Origin: Lichina pygmaea
Lineage: Eukaryota; Ascomycota; Lichinomycetes; Lichinales; Lichinaceae
Assembly: GCA_963422465.1 (NCBI GenBank)
Contig: OY730169.1
Coordinates: 4,216,001 to 4,280,000, forward strand
Direction of reading: 5' to 3'
DNA length: 64,000 nt
Below, piece after piece: positions 54,667 to 64,000 of the stretch. Made by a program: the position numbers and the translations under genes. Each line of letters begins with the position of its first letter. Within the stretch, counting starts at the first letter, position 1. Under the pieces are notes generated by a model. The model had not been told where the DNA came from. It saw only the letters and a list, made by a program, of their open reading frames with translations, and searched no databases.

Positions 54667-57600
54667 TGGCGATGCGGGCCTCGGCCGCGCTGAACGCGTC
54701 GCTCCACCAAGCCGGCGAATCTGACGACCACTCGCGCGCCTTGCCGCCGTCGTCGTCGTTGTCGTCGGCGTCCTTCACCCCGGTCAACGGGACCGCGCCC
54801 GCCTTCGCCGCCGCCGCCGCCGCCGCCGCCGCCAACCCCCATCGATCGTCCTTCGCCCCGGTGAACGGGCTCAACGGCGGTTCGCCGCGGCGGACCGTCC
54901 CCGCCGCCCATGACGATGGTGACGATGACGTCAAGGGCGTGGACCGTGCCGACGACGCCGACGAAGGCGACGACGACGACGCCGACGACGCCGACGAAGA
55001 TGGTCCCTCGTCACGTGCCCGACGCGACGGCCCGCCGGGACTCGCCTACGCAAAGTCCCCTGACCGATCGCCGCTCGGGCCGACCCGGCCGGACGGCCGA
55101 CTGAAGCGCAAGCTCGGTCGCGACAGCCCGGATCCATCGTGTGCGAGGGAGGGCGACGTCGACCCCTACGATCCCGCCGAGAACGGTGGCCGTCGGAGCC
55201 AGCGGCTGAAGAAGGACGCGCCGCACACCGTCGCCGGCTCGCACATGACCCTGCTGCGACCGCACACGCCCGGTATCCCCGGCGACAACACCGGCGCCGG
55301 CGAGCGATGCGATGCCTGTGGCGCGGCCGACGATCCGGACCGGCTCGCCCTCTGCGAGGGCTGCGACCGGGCCTACCACCTCGACTGCCTCGACCCGGCG
55401 CTCAAGGCGATGCCGGGCCCCGACTGGAACTGCGCTCGATGTCTCGTCGGCACGGGCGAGTACGGCTTCGAGGACGGCGGCGTCTACTCGCTCAGACAGT
55501 TCCAAGAGAAGGCCCACACCTTCAGGGAGGCCTACTTCCGGACCAAGACGCCCTTCGACCCCGTCCTCAACCGCACCCGGCCCGTCACGGAGGACGACGT
55601 CGAGCGCGAGTTCTGGCGCCTCGTCGAGAGCCTGACCGAGACCGTCGAGGTCGAGTACGGCGCCGACATCCACTCGACCACGCACGGCAGCGGCTTCCCC
55701 ACCGTCGAGCGACGCCCGCTCGACCCGTACTCGACCGACCCGTGGAACCTCAACATGCTGCCGCTGCACCCGGACTCGCTCTTCCGCCACATCAAGTCGG
55801 ACATCTCCGGCATGACCGTGCCGTGGCTGTACGTCGGCATGTGCTTCTCGACCTTCTGCTGGCACAACGAGGACCACTACGCCTACTCGGCCAACTACCA
55901 GCACTTTGGCGCGACCAAGACCTGGTACGGCATCCCGGCCGAGGACGCCGAGAGGTTCGAGGCCGCCATGCGCGGGGCCGTGCCGGAGCTCTTCGAGACC
56001 CAACCGGACCTGCTCTTCCAGCTCGTGACGCTGCTGCCGCCGGACCAGCTGATGAGGGCCGGCGTGCGCGTCTACGCGCTCGACCAGCGCGCCGGCCAGT
56101 TCGTCGTCACCTTCCCGCAGGCTTACCACGCCGGCTTCAACCACGGCTTCAACTTCAACGAGGCCGTCAACTTCGCCCCGTGCGACTGGGAACCGTTCGG
56201 CGCCGCCGGCATCGAACGGCTGCAGGCCTTTCGACGCCAACCCTGCTTCTCGCACGACGAGTTGCTCCTCACCGCCGTCGCCCGCGACAACTCGATCAAG
56301 ACGGCCCAGTGGCTGAGCAAGGCCGTCAGCCGGCTGCGGTGGCGCGAGGAGGAGCGCCGAGCCGAGTTCAGGCGACGGCACGAGCTGTCGTACCCGCATC
56401 GCTGCGAGCTGGACGCCGCCGCCGCCGAGGAGGAGGAGGAGGAGGAGGGGGAGGAGCGAACGAAAGTGTCCGAATGTCGGCTCGGCTTCGCCGTCGGGCC
56501 GGACGTCGTGCCCGAGGAGGAGTCTCGATGCAGCCGCTGCAAGTGCTACGTGTACCTGTCGCGCTTCGTCTGCCATCGTTCGTCTAGGACGCTCTGCCTC
56601 GCGCACGCCGGCTCGTACGAGTGTTGCGACGCCACCGAGGAGGAGCGTTTCCGGGGCGCCGGTCACTCGCTGCGATACCGAGTCTCGGACAAGGACCTTG
56701 CCTTCTACGAACAGAGGGTCGGCGACCGAGCGAAGGAGCCCGAGGCCTGGGCCGAGAAGCTCAACGCCGCCCTCACGAACGACGAGAAGCCCGGGCTCAA
56801 GTCGCTCCGGTCGCTCGTCGGCGAGGGCGAGCGGATCGCGTACGAGCTGCCCCAGCTCCCCGACCTCAAGCTGTACGTCGAACGCTGCAACGACTGGGTC
56901 GAGCGAGCGATGAACTACATCGTCCGGAAGCAGCAGAACCGGCGGAAGAACGAGAAGGCCTGGCGCAAGGGAAACTCGGTCAGGGCGGCCGAGATGGAGG
57001 AGCGGGACCGGGAGCTGCGGCGGGTCGAGAACATCGCGAGGCTCCTCGACGAGGCCAAGGACCTCGGCTTCACCTGCCCCGAGATCAGCCAGCTCGAGGC
57101 CCGAGCCGAGGCGATCGAGCTGTTCCAGCGGAACGCCCGGCAGGCGCTGCACGACTCCAAACTTCCGACGTCGTACGTCGAGGAGCTCGTCGAGGCCGGT
57201 AGGGCCTTCAACGTCGACATGCCCGAGCTCGACAGGCTCGACCGGCACCTGCAGCAGAAGAGATGGTACGACCAGGCCGAGGAACGGCGACGCCGCATCA
57301 CGACCCTCCAGGACGCGGCCGACTTCATCCGGGAGGGCCAGGTCCTCGACGTGCCGGAGCAGAACGAACACCTCGTGTGGCTGAGGGAACAGATCAAGGC
57401 GGGCGAGCTCTGGGAGGCGAAGGCCAAGGAGCTGATCCTGGCCGACACGGTGCACTACCAGCAGCTCGAGGCGCTGTTCCGCCAAGCCTCGACCTTGCCG
57501 GTCTCGAAGGAGACGTTGGCGGACGTCGATCAGATCATGAACAAGCAGCGCGAAGCGCAGCGACAGGTGCTCGCCCTCTACGAGAGGAGCCAGCACGCCG

Positions 57601-59661
57601 ACATGCGCCAGCGACCGAGGTACAAGGACGTGCGACACCTCATGGAGGAGCTTGCCGAGCTGAACAGCAAGCCCGAAGGCACGCTCGACCTCGAGCGAGA
57701 GCAGAAGCGCCACGAGGACTGGATGCGCAAGGGGAAGAAGCTGTTCGGCAAGGCCAACGCGCCGCTGCACATCCTGCTCGTGCACATGGGCTACGTCGAC
57801 CAACGCAACCAGGCGTGTTTCAACACCAAGGACGTCCCGCGTGCGCCGGCCGAGCCGTCGTCCCGCGAGCACACGCCCGGCCACGCCGGGTCGTCGTCGC
57901 CGTCGCCGTCGTCGTCCAGTCGGCTGGACGGACCGAACAGGGAGCGCGATGTATTCTGCCTCTGTCGGCAGCCAGAGTCGGGCATGATGATCGAGTGCGA
58001 GCTTTGTCACGAGTGGTGGGTCCTACAATCTCATGCCTTCTTTCGCACTTGTTCTTCTTCTTCTTCTTCTTCTTCTTCTTCTTCTTCTTCTTCTTCTTCG
58101 TAGCCGCGAGTGGACCCTGAAGCAGCTCACACGTCACAGGTACCACGGCAAATGCTTGAAGATCGCCCGAGGAAAGGTCAAAGACGAAGACAAGTACACC
58201 TGCCCGATCTGCGACTGGACGGTTAAGATCCCTCGCGACGCGGCTCGACCAAAGTTGGAAGACCTGCAGGAATGGCACGCCGAGATGCCCCAACTTCCAT
58301 TCCAGCCCGACGAGGAGGAGTGTCTGAACCGCATCGTCCACACGGCCCAGGCTTTCCGTGACTTTGTCCGCCCCTACATCAATCCGGTCGTGGCGACTCC
58401 CGAGGAAGTGCCGACCCAGAGGTTCTACCTCAGGAAGATCGAGGGAGCCGAGATCCTGCTCGCAGACGAGACGAACTTCTTCCGCCAGGAGCTCCACCGC
58501 TGGGCACCCGTGGCCCCGGAGCCGCCTCCGCTGCTGGAACATTCGCTCTCGACGCGCAAACCGCGACCGACGAAGCAGCAGAAGCTCATGGCCCAGTTCG
58601 GGGTCGACAGCCCGGACGAGTTGCCGCAGGAATATCGCACCAAGGCCCACAGCTTCAACCGGCGCAAGTCGAGCGACCAATACGGGAGGCCGGCCGGGAC
58701 CTTCATCGGTCAACTGGGTCCTGCTGGGCCGTCGACGCCGACATCGCCGACGGCTGGCCACTTTGGCGGTCGGTCGGCCGGTGCATCGGGCCGCCACGGC
58801 AGCTTGGGATACCCTACCATGCACCAGCCCGACCCGATCGAGTCGACGTTCACCTACAAGGGGTTCCTCCGGTTGACGACCCTGGATGTCGACGAGCCGG
58901 CGCCTCCTCTGCCTCGCATGGAATACGCGGGAGCGTCGAGAAACGGCCTTGGCTCGCCGACGTCCCCGGCCGACGTACCGTTGCCGCCTCTCGCGTCTGC
59001 GTTCAACCATTACGGCACGCCCGTGCATCCCGACATCGATCCAAACTCTTCCACTTTCATGAACGGCAACGACTACGGCGCCGCCGCCGCCGACGGCCGT
59101 CACAACGGCATGCGGCCACAGCGACCGTCGATGGACGACGCGAGCGCTCGATCGTCGGCGTACGGAGTCGACCTCGTCGTCGGCGACGCCCACGACGACA
59201 TGGACGTCGACAACAGCGCCGACGACGACAAAGATCACAGCGGCAACAGCGGGAACATGGACTCGATCTTTGCGAATCTGACCAACCAAGACGCCATGCT
59301 CGTCGAGAGCTCTCCTCCGCCGCCAGGCCCTAGAGCGGGCTACGAGGCAGCAGCCGAAGCAGGCGGAGACGAACAAGGGGCCGACGGGCCTGGCGACCGG
59401 CACGAGGACCCGGAAAGAAGAGCAGGAGGTGGTGTGGAAGCTGATCTCATGGACCTCGACCACGACCACGGCCCCGAGCACGGCCACGGCCTTGACCTGG
59501 AGCGTGAGCGAGAACAGGAACAGGAACAAGAGCGTGAACTCTCACAGTCGGCAAAGGCAAAGGCGGCCGCTCACGTCGCCCAGGTGGCCCTCGCCGTGAC
59601 CGACGCAGTCGGCAGAGATATGATGACGGCGAAGCACATGGACCAGTCGACGATGGCGTAG
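53319..59661 (+). CDS. KDM5: JARID1/KDM5-type histone H3K4 demethylase
   Basis: Four exons, 53319..53840, 54057..54105, 54205..58015 and 58140..59661, 1967 residues; all junctions in phase. Domains in order: JmjN (about 122-170, APTFRPTPDEFKDPVEYIQR), ARID (about 195-285, FPSVDKRPLDLYRLKKAVD), a disordered acidic stretch, PHD1 (about 559-605, CDACGAADDPDRLALCEGCD), JmjC (about 720-850), C5HC2 zinc finger (about 965-1020), PLU-1-like helical region, PHD2 (about 1440-1490, CLCRQPESGMMIECELCHEW) and a low-complexity tail. The JmjC Fe(II) ligands are present: CWHNED gives His and Glu, and YHAGFNHG gives the second His. The family removes methyl groups from H3K4 using 2-oxoglutarate. PHD2 is split by intron 3, which contains a (TTC)n run. 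The first in-frame ATG (MGTSTWTGVPATYMMPP) is taken as start; an upstream exon is possible. Confidence 0.95.
53855..53873. repeat. Poly-C tract, 19 C, in KDM5 intron 1
   Basis: Begins 15 bp after the GTGAGC donor of intron 1. Confidence 0.95.
58049..58099 (+). repeat. (TTC)n microsatellite in KDM5 intron 3
   Basis: About 17 TTC units between the donor at 58016 and the acceptor CACAG at 58139. It ends in TTCGTAG, a competing acceptor. Confidence 0.9.
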
Positions 59662-59856
59662 AGCGGTGTCGAGCGGCGTCAGCGTGGATTACTTTGCTTG
59701 CTGCGGAGCTACATTTGGGCGGCGTCGGGAGGACTAGTCTTTTGGGAGCGGGGATGTGCTGAGATGTGCTGAGCTTTGTTGGGCCCCACTGGACTTCTTT
59801 GCTGAGCTTTACTACGTGGTCCCCACTGGACTTCTTTGCCAGGCTGTTCTAGTTCC

Positions 59857-59957
59857 CTGCTGGAGCTATAAGGCATCAGCCTGCTCAGAGAGGGGAGAAG
59901 CTGTCGATCGAAGCCCTCTCGGACTCGGGGGCTACATGAGCTAGTCGCCCCTCCACC
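59857..59957. repeat. Dispersed repeat family, copy 2
   Basis: Counterpart of 48341-48442, same orientation; see that entry. Confidence 0.7.
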
Positions 59958-60432
59958 GAATTTTTCTCGCTTGCTTTACTTGGCTTTACATTGCTAGAAC
60001 TAGACACAACCTGAAGAGTCTATCAAGCTGAAAACATGGACGTCATACTCCTGTCAAGAACATTCCTAAAGAGTCACCTTCACACTCGGGAGTACACTGC
60101 ACGTACTGTACATAGGTACTGGACGTGATATCAAGAAAGATGGAGAAAGGATTTGAGAAGTATGCAGCTTCCTGTCTCATTCTCTCTTCCTGTTTGTCTG
60201 TCCGTTGTTTGTACTCCGCACTTCCGTACATGCTGAGCTATCCATCGGTGCGGCAAGCATGGCTTTGGGTGTTTTAATGCCTGCACCATCGTGGCTGTTT
60301 ATTGGCACAGTATCTGTTGGTGCAGCATCTACGTACTTCCGTATTGATCAAGTACGCCCATACTTGTACTGTGTACGTACTGTACGTAAGTACTGTACAA
60401 GGTGCTTGACGGATATAATGTTACCGCAGTAC

Positions 60433-60533
60433 TATTAGTAAGCTGAGAGATCAACGACCATGTCAAAACACTGAGCCACCTTGGGAAGAGCAGAGGCCTA
60501 GATGTCTTGAGAATTATGGTGATGTGGCTCTGC
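60433..60533. repeat. Dispersed repeat, copy B
   Basis: Counterpart of 13303-13381, same orientation. It has about 20 bp extra near the middle (ACCTTGGGAAGAGCAGAGG). Confidence 0.6.
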
Positions 60534-60977
60534 AAATTGCTCCTGATTGTACGGAGTACTCCGTACTTTGATGGCATTATACAGATGTGACGGAGTACCG
60601 TACTGTAGATAGTGTAGGTAGCGCCAGCGTGTTGTCGGTGGGAACTGTCAGTACTTCCTGTACGGAGGTAACATACAGGAACCTACGGTACCTACGTACG
60701 TAAGTTTGTTCACAATGTATTGCTGGGTTGTTAATTTTGTGTGTCCTATTACTTTTGACACTATCCAGCTATTTGGCCTGATAGTACTTAGTGACACTCA
60801 AGGTCAGTGTTAAGAGCCAGGCCAGGTTCACACAGAAGATGGCTGGTCTGTGCAGGTGTCTGTCAGGACAGGGACTCAATAGATGAATAGTAAGTGTGTA
60901 ACTGGCTTGCTATTATCATGCTATTTTTTTTGATTTGATTTGATTCTTACACTGATTCAGCTGTTAATGTAAGGTCC

Positions 60978-61317
60978 TGTCACAACAACTACTTACAATA
61001 GCCCACATCTGGCAGCCCCACATCTGTTGATCACATGATGTGGCTCTACTCATGTGACCAACAGAGGAATACAGCTCTGACCTGCATAGCCAACACAAGC
61101 CAGCTGTGACCAGCTGTGACTAGCCAGCTACTTGAGACAGCTGTGCAGTGGCTTGGAGATTGGTTGGGGTCACTTAGCTAGATGCTCTGTTCTCAGCTCT
61201 ATAGCATATAGAGCTGCTCTTGCTGTTCTCCTTGGAGACTAGTGAACAATTCTAGCAACCACTCAATCCTTTCCACTGAGCAGTCATCCTGAGCACACTG
61301 CTGGTAATGTTCTCACA
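60978..61317 (+). mobile_element. Candidate LTR of a second retroelement (plus orientation)
   Basis: A 340-bp unit starting TGTCACAACAAC and ending TCTCACA, with TATA-like CTATAGCATATAGAG about 110 bp from its right end. TG..CA ends and the following gag-like frame suggest a 5' LTR. No partner copy in the window, and no primer-binding site was recognised, so boundaries are tentative. Confidence 0.4.
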
Positions 61318-61361
61318 GTTTTGTTCACTGTCCTCTCACCAAAAAGAGAAGTAGTCTGTTC

Positions 61362-61603
61362 ATGATGACTGGCTTGGGCAGAGCTCTTCATGGCAAGAGG
61401 ACTCCCAGCAAATTGTCACAACAAGACAATAAAATAATAGATCTGGCTGACCAAAGGCCAGCACCTTCTGGCCACCCAGAAGGGGGACTCCCTCCAGCAG
61501 GGGGGAGACAATCTCTTACCAGAGAGGTAGTATTACCACCACACAACAGTGGAGATACGGGACAGGAGTGTGTGTCAGGGAAGATTGTCACAGATGAACA
61601 CAG
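61362..61603 (+). pseudogene. Candidate gag N-terminal fragment, cut by the adjoining element
   Basis: ATGATG at 61362 opens a frame (MMTGLGRALHGKRTPSKL; then DLADQRPAPSGHPEGGLPP) that runs unbroken to the edge of the minus-strand LTR at 61604. It is interrupted there by LTR sequence. Low-complexity, Pro/Gly-rich, consistent with a gag start but with no diagnostic motif. Confidence 0.35.
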
Positions 61604-61880
61604 TGTGACGAGGCAATGGCAGAGCAGAACTCGAGCCTAACTGATTCAGTAACCTTGACCTGACTTGGCTTGAGACTTGAGACTTGGATTGATGTACAAG
61701 ACGAAAGACAAGGAAGGAAGAAAAAGAGAAAAGAAGAAGAGAAGAAGCTGGGGGAGCAGGAGAAGTTCTTATAGGCAGGGGATCAGGCAACAGCGGAGCA
61801 AGTAGGCAACAGTGCAGATGGAACTTCCCGGCAAGGTGTGTGACTTGTGCCAGATATGCAACTGGGCCAGAACTGTGACA
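61604..61880 (-). mobile_element. 3' LTR of Ty3/gypsy element 1 (277 bp)
   Basis: On the minus strand it runs TGTCACAGTTCTGGCC to GCCTCGTCACA, with TG..CA ends and TATA (CTGCCTATAAGAAC). It abuts the polypurine tract and stop codon of the pol fragment at 61881. Its second copy is 62541-62886. Confidence 0.85.
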
Positions 61881-62540
61881 TTACCCCCCTCCTTCACATG
61901 GCGAACTCCTGTGAGCCTCAGGCCGCTCGTGGGCGTAGTTCCGTGGCCGTGGTTTCCTTGGGTATTTCTCATGGAAGTTGTAGATGGCGTCTTTGGCGTT
62001 GTCAAGATGCTCAATAGGCTCTTCAGTGGCATCTTCAATTGGCCATCCAGACTATTTGACCAGGTACTTGAACTTCTGTCAAGACGTTGCTGGCTTGGAG
62101 TCAAGGATTTCTTCAACCTGGAACTCTTCATCTATGTCTTGACCAATGACAGGGCCAGGGTGTTCATTTGATTGGCCAGGGATAGGATTAGCAGGTGTCA
62201 GACGTAGAAGGGAAACGTGAAAGACAGGGTGGATCTTGAGAGTGTGTGGAAGCTCCAGATGGCAGGCACGGCTTCCGACTGTCTTCAACACCTTGAATGG
62301 TCCAATCCACTTGTCGTCAAGCTTTTTGCATGGGCGGCGTGTCCTGATGTTCTTGGTATTCAGCCAAACAAGATCTCCAGTTTGATAGGACGGTGACGGA
62401 ACTTGATGCAAATTGGCGGTGTGAGCTTGAGCTTCCTGGGATAGTCGGAGTTCAGCTTGCAACTGTTCCAGAATCTGCGTCATTTCTCCAGAGATTTCCA
62501 TAGCATCTTGGTTGCAGGCTTCACTCGTGGGTGTGATGCT
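61881..62540 (-). pseudogene. Pol C-terminal fragment of Ty3/gypsy element 1 (integrase end plus chromodomain)
   Basis: Minus strand. Encodes the integrase C-terminal region (TGDLVWLNTKNIRTRRPCKK; PFKVLKTVGSRACHLELP; HPVFHVSLLRL) ending at TGA 62079-62081. Immediately after, in the same frame, comes a chromodomain (KYLVKWSGWP; EEPIEHLDNA) ending with TAA at 61881-61883, which touches the LTR. The GAAGGAGGGGGG polypurine tract overlaps this end. The fragment is truncated on its upstream side at 62540 by LTR 2. Not functional as it stands. Confidence 0.85.
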
Positions 62541-62886
62541 TGTGACAAGGCAATGGCAGAGCAGAACTCAAGCCTAACTGATCCAGTAACCTTGACCTGA
62601 CTTGGCTTGAGACTTGAGACTTGGATTGACGTACAAGACGAAAGACAAGGAAGGAAAAGAGAAAAGAAGAAGAGAAGAAGCTGGGGGAGCAGGAGAAGTT
62701 CTTATAGGCAGGGGATACGGCGGAGCAAACAGGCAACAGTGCAGATGGAACTTCCCGGCACGGTGCGTGACTTGTGCCAGAAGTGCAACAAGGCAATGGC
62801 AGAGCAAACAGGCAACAGTGCAGATGGAACTTCCCGGCAAGGTGTGTGACTTGTGCCAGATATGCAACTGGGCCAGAACTGTGACA
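62541..62886 (-). mobile_element. 3' LTR of Ty3/gypsy element 2 (346 bp, internal duplication)
   Basis: Same LTR family as 61604-61880 with the same ends. It is 69 bp longer because a segment (AGCAAACAGGCAACAGTGC to ACTTGTGCCAGA) is duplicated in tandem at about 62725-62865. It adjoins the pol of element 2 on the right and sits inside the pol of element 1 on the left. Confidence 0.85.
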
Positions 62887-63999
62887 TTACCCCCCTCCTT
62901 CACATGGCGAACTCCTGTGAGCCTCATGCCACTCGTGGGCGTAGTTCCGTGGCCGTGGTTTCCTTGGGTATTTCTCATGGAAGTTGTAGATGGTGTCTTT
63001 GGCGTTGTCAAGATGCTCAATAGGCTCTTCAGTGGCATCTTCAATTGGCCATCCAGACCATTTGACCAGGTACTTGAACTTCTGTCAAGACGTTGCTGGC
63101 TTGGAGTCAAGGATTTCTTCAACCTGGAACTCCTCATCTGTGTCTTGACCAATGACAGGGCCAGGGTGTTCATTTGATTGGCCAGGGATAGGATTAGCAG
63201 GTGTCAGACGTAGAAGGGAAATGTGAAAGACAGAGTGGATCTCGAGAGTGTGTGGAAGCTCCAGATGGCAGGCACAGCTTCCGACTGTCTTCAACACCTT
63301 GAATGGTCTAATCCACTTGTTGTCAAGCTTTTTGCATGGGCGGCGTGTCCTGATGTTCTTGGTATTCAGCCAAACAAGATCTCCAGTTTGATAGGACGGT
63401 GACGGGACTTGATGCAAATTGGCAGTGTGAGCTTGAGCTTCCTGGGATAGTCGGAGTTCAGCTTGCAACTGTTCCAGAATCTGCGTCATTTCTCCAGAGA
63501 TTTCCATAGCATCTTGGTTGCAGGCTTCACTTGTGGGTGTGATGCTGAGCTGTGGATGGAACCCTTTGTTGGCAAAGAACAGTGACATGCCAGAGGAATC
63601 AGACTGGGAGTTGTTCTGCGTGAACTCTGCCAGAGGAAGCCATTGGACCCAGTCATCTTGGAGATAGTTGACATAGGATCTCAGGTAGTGTTCAAGCTCC
63701 TGATTCTCTTGTTCTGTCTGACTATCTGTCTCTGGGTGGTGTCCTGAGGATAGTCGTAGCATGACGTCAAGATAGGCACAGAGTGCTTTCCAGAATAAGC
63801 TGACAAACTGACCTCCTCTGTCTGAGACAATACTCCTGGGCAAGCCATGGGTACAGACAACAAACTGGATGAACATCTGGACAAGATGTGAGGTTGTCAT
63901 CTCAGCACATGGCACAAAGTGGTGTTCTTTGGTGAGACAGTCAGTGATGACCCAGATGTGCTTGGCACCAGGGAAGCAGGTATCTCTTGACTTGGGCAA
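62887..63999 (-). pseudogene. Pol 3' part of Ty3/gypsy chromovirus-type element 2 (runs off the window)
   Basis: Minus strand, open to the window edge. Carries the integrase core: WVITDCLTKEHHFVP (first Asp), SDRGGQFVSLFWKAL (second Asp) and TEQENQELEHYLRSYV (Glu). Then comes the GPY/F-type module (PFKVLKTVGSCACHLELP), TGA at 63085-63087, and, in the same frame, a chromodomain (KYLVKWSGWP) ending at TAA 62887-62889 beside the LTR. Chromodomains target insertion to heterochromatin. The DDE triad is intact over the visible part. The TGA shared with element 1 is the only break in this stretch, so the copy may be young. Confidence 0.88.
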
Positions 64000-64000
64000 G

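Larger units (their letters stand above)
59662..60977. other. Repeat-rich, gene-free interval left of the retroelements
   Basis: Contains a local duplication of CCCCACTGGACTTCTTTGC (about 59781 and 59821), the two dispersed-repeat copies listed separately, and a GTAC-rich block (60300-60720). No gene supported. Confidence 0.5.

Noticed and set aside
55139-56587. 482-codon plus-strand frame overlapping KDM5 exon 3
   Set aside because: Alternative-frame shadow, Arg/Pro-rich, without domains.
55011-58010. 999-codon open frame on the minus strand inside KDM5
   Set aside because: It is the antisense of a very GC-rich coding exon. It has no domain and its codons mirror KDM5; the sense strand has JmjC, ARID and PHD domains.
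57820-59529. 569-codon minus-strand frame over the KDM5 3' end
   Set aside because: Antisense shadow, containing a poly-Lys run produced by the (TTC)n microsatellite.
61362-61603. Gag-like fragment considered as a host gene
   Set aside because: Directly follows an LTR-like unit and ends at another element's LTR edge, so retroelement origin is more likely.

Overview
The window is nuclear DNA of a filamentous ascomycete (Pezizomycotina, most likely Sordariomycetes; an insect- or plant-associated Hypocreales-like fungus is a guess). Genes lie on both strands, carry short introns of about 50-220 bp (GTATGT/GTGAGT-type donors, CTAAC/CTGAC branch sites) and encode recognisably fungal proteins: Rtt109, HsbA-like secreted protein, Mim1, mL57, Lcl2 and a fungal PD-(D/E)XK nuclease-like family member. 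Coding DNA is GC-rich. Intergenic DNA is full of GTAC-rich simple sequence, nine C- or G-homopolymers of 19-26 bp, and decayed repeats whose copies differ mostly by transitions, as expected of RIP-like mutation.

Layout. 1-8.2 kb: end of a BRCT (Rad9/Crb2-type) gene, mitochondrial bL27m, LCL2, a poorly resolved Pro-rich membrane-protein gene crossing poly-C tracts, and the AP-1 mu subunit APM1. 8.2-14 kb: decayed repeats (a large inverted repeat and a Tc1-like fragment) around an HsbA-like secreted gene. 14-23 kb: a novel small secreted protein, mL57 and RTT109 sharing a divergent promoter, and a 1260-residue coiled-coil protein with very recent internal duplications. 23-28.3 kb: simple sequence, GLC8 (phosphatase inhibitor 2), and a tRNA-like Pol III unit split by a hairpin. 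29-34.5 kb: one very large conserved fungal gene. 36.5-41.2 kb: a seven-exon secreted protein and a broken PD-(D/E)XK nuclease-like gene. 41.7-47.7 kb: a tight block of OXA1, MIM1, SHP1 (p47) and CFD1. 49-50.2 kb: SLX1. 53.3-59.7 kb: KDM5/JARID1 histone H3K4 demethylase. 61-64 kb: nested Ty3/gypsy chromovirus-type elements running off the right edge.

Functional themes. Five genes serve mitochondrial biogenesis or Fe-S assembly (bL27m, mL57, OXA1, MIM1, CFD1). Four serve chromatin or DNA-damage handling (the BRCT protein, RTT109, SLX1, KDM5). Three encode secreted proteins beside repeat-rich DNA. Nothing shows a biosynthetic cluster, CRISPR or prokaryotic system. Splice models come from reading frame, splice consensus and family resemblance; nearly all keep phase across every exon, and exceptions are stated.
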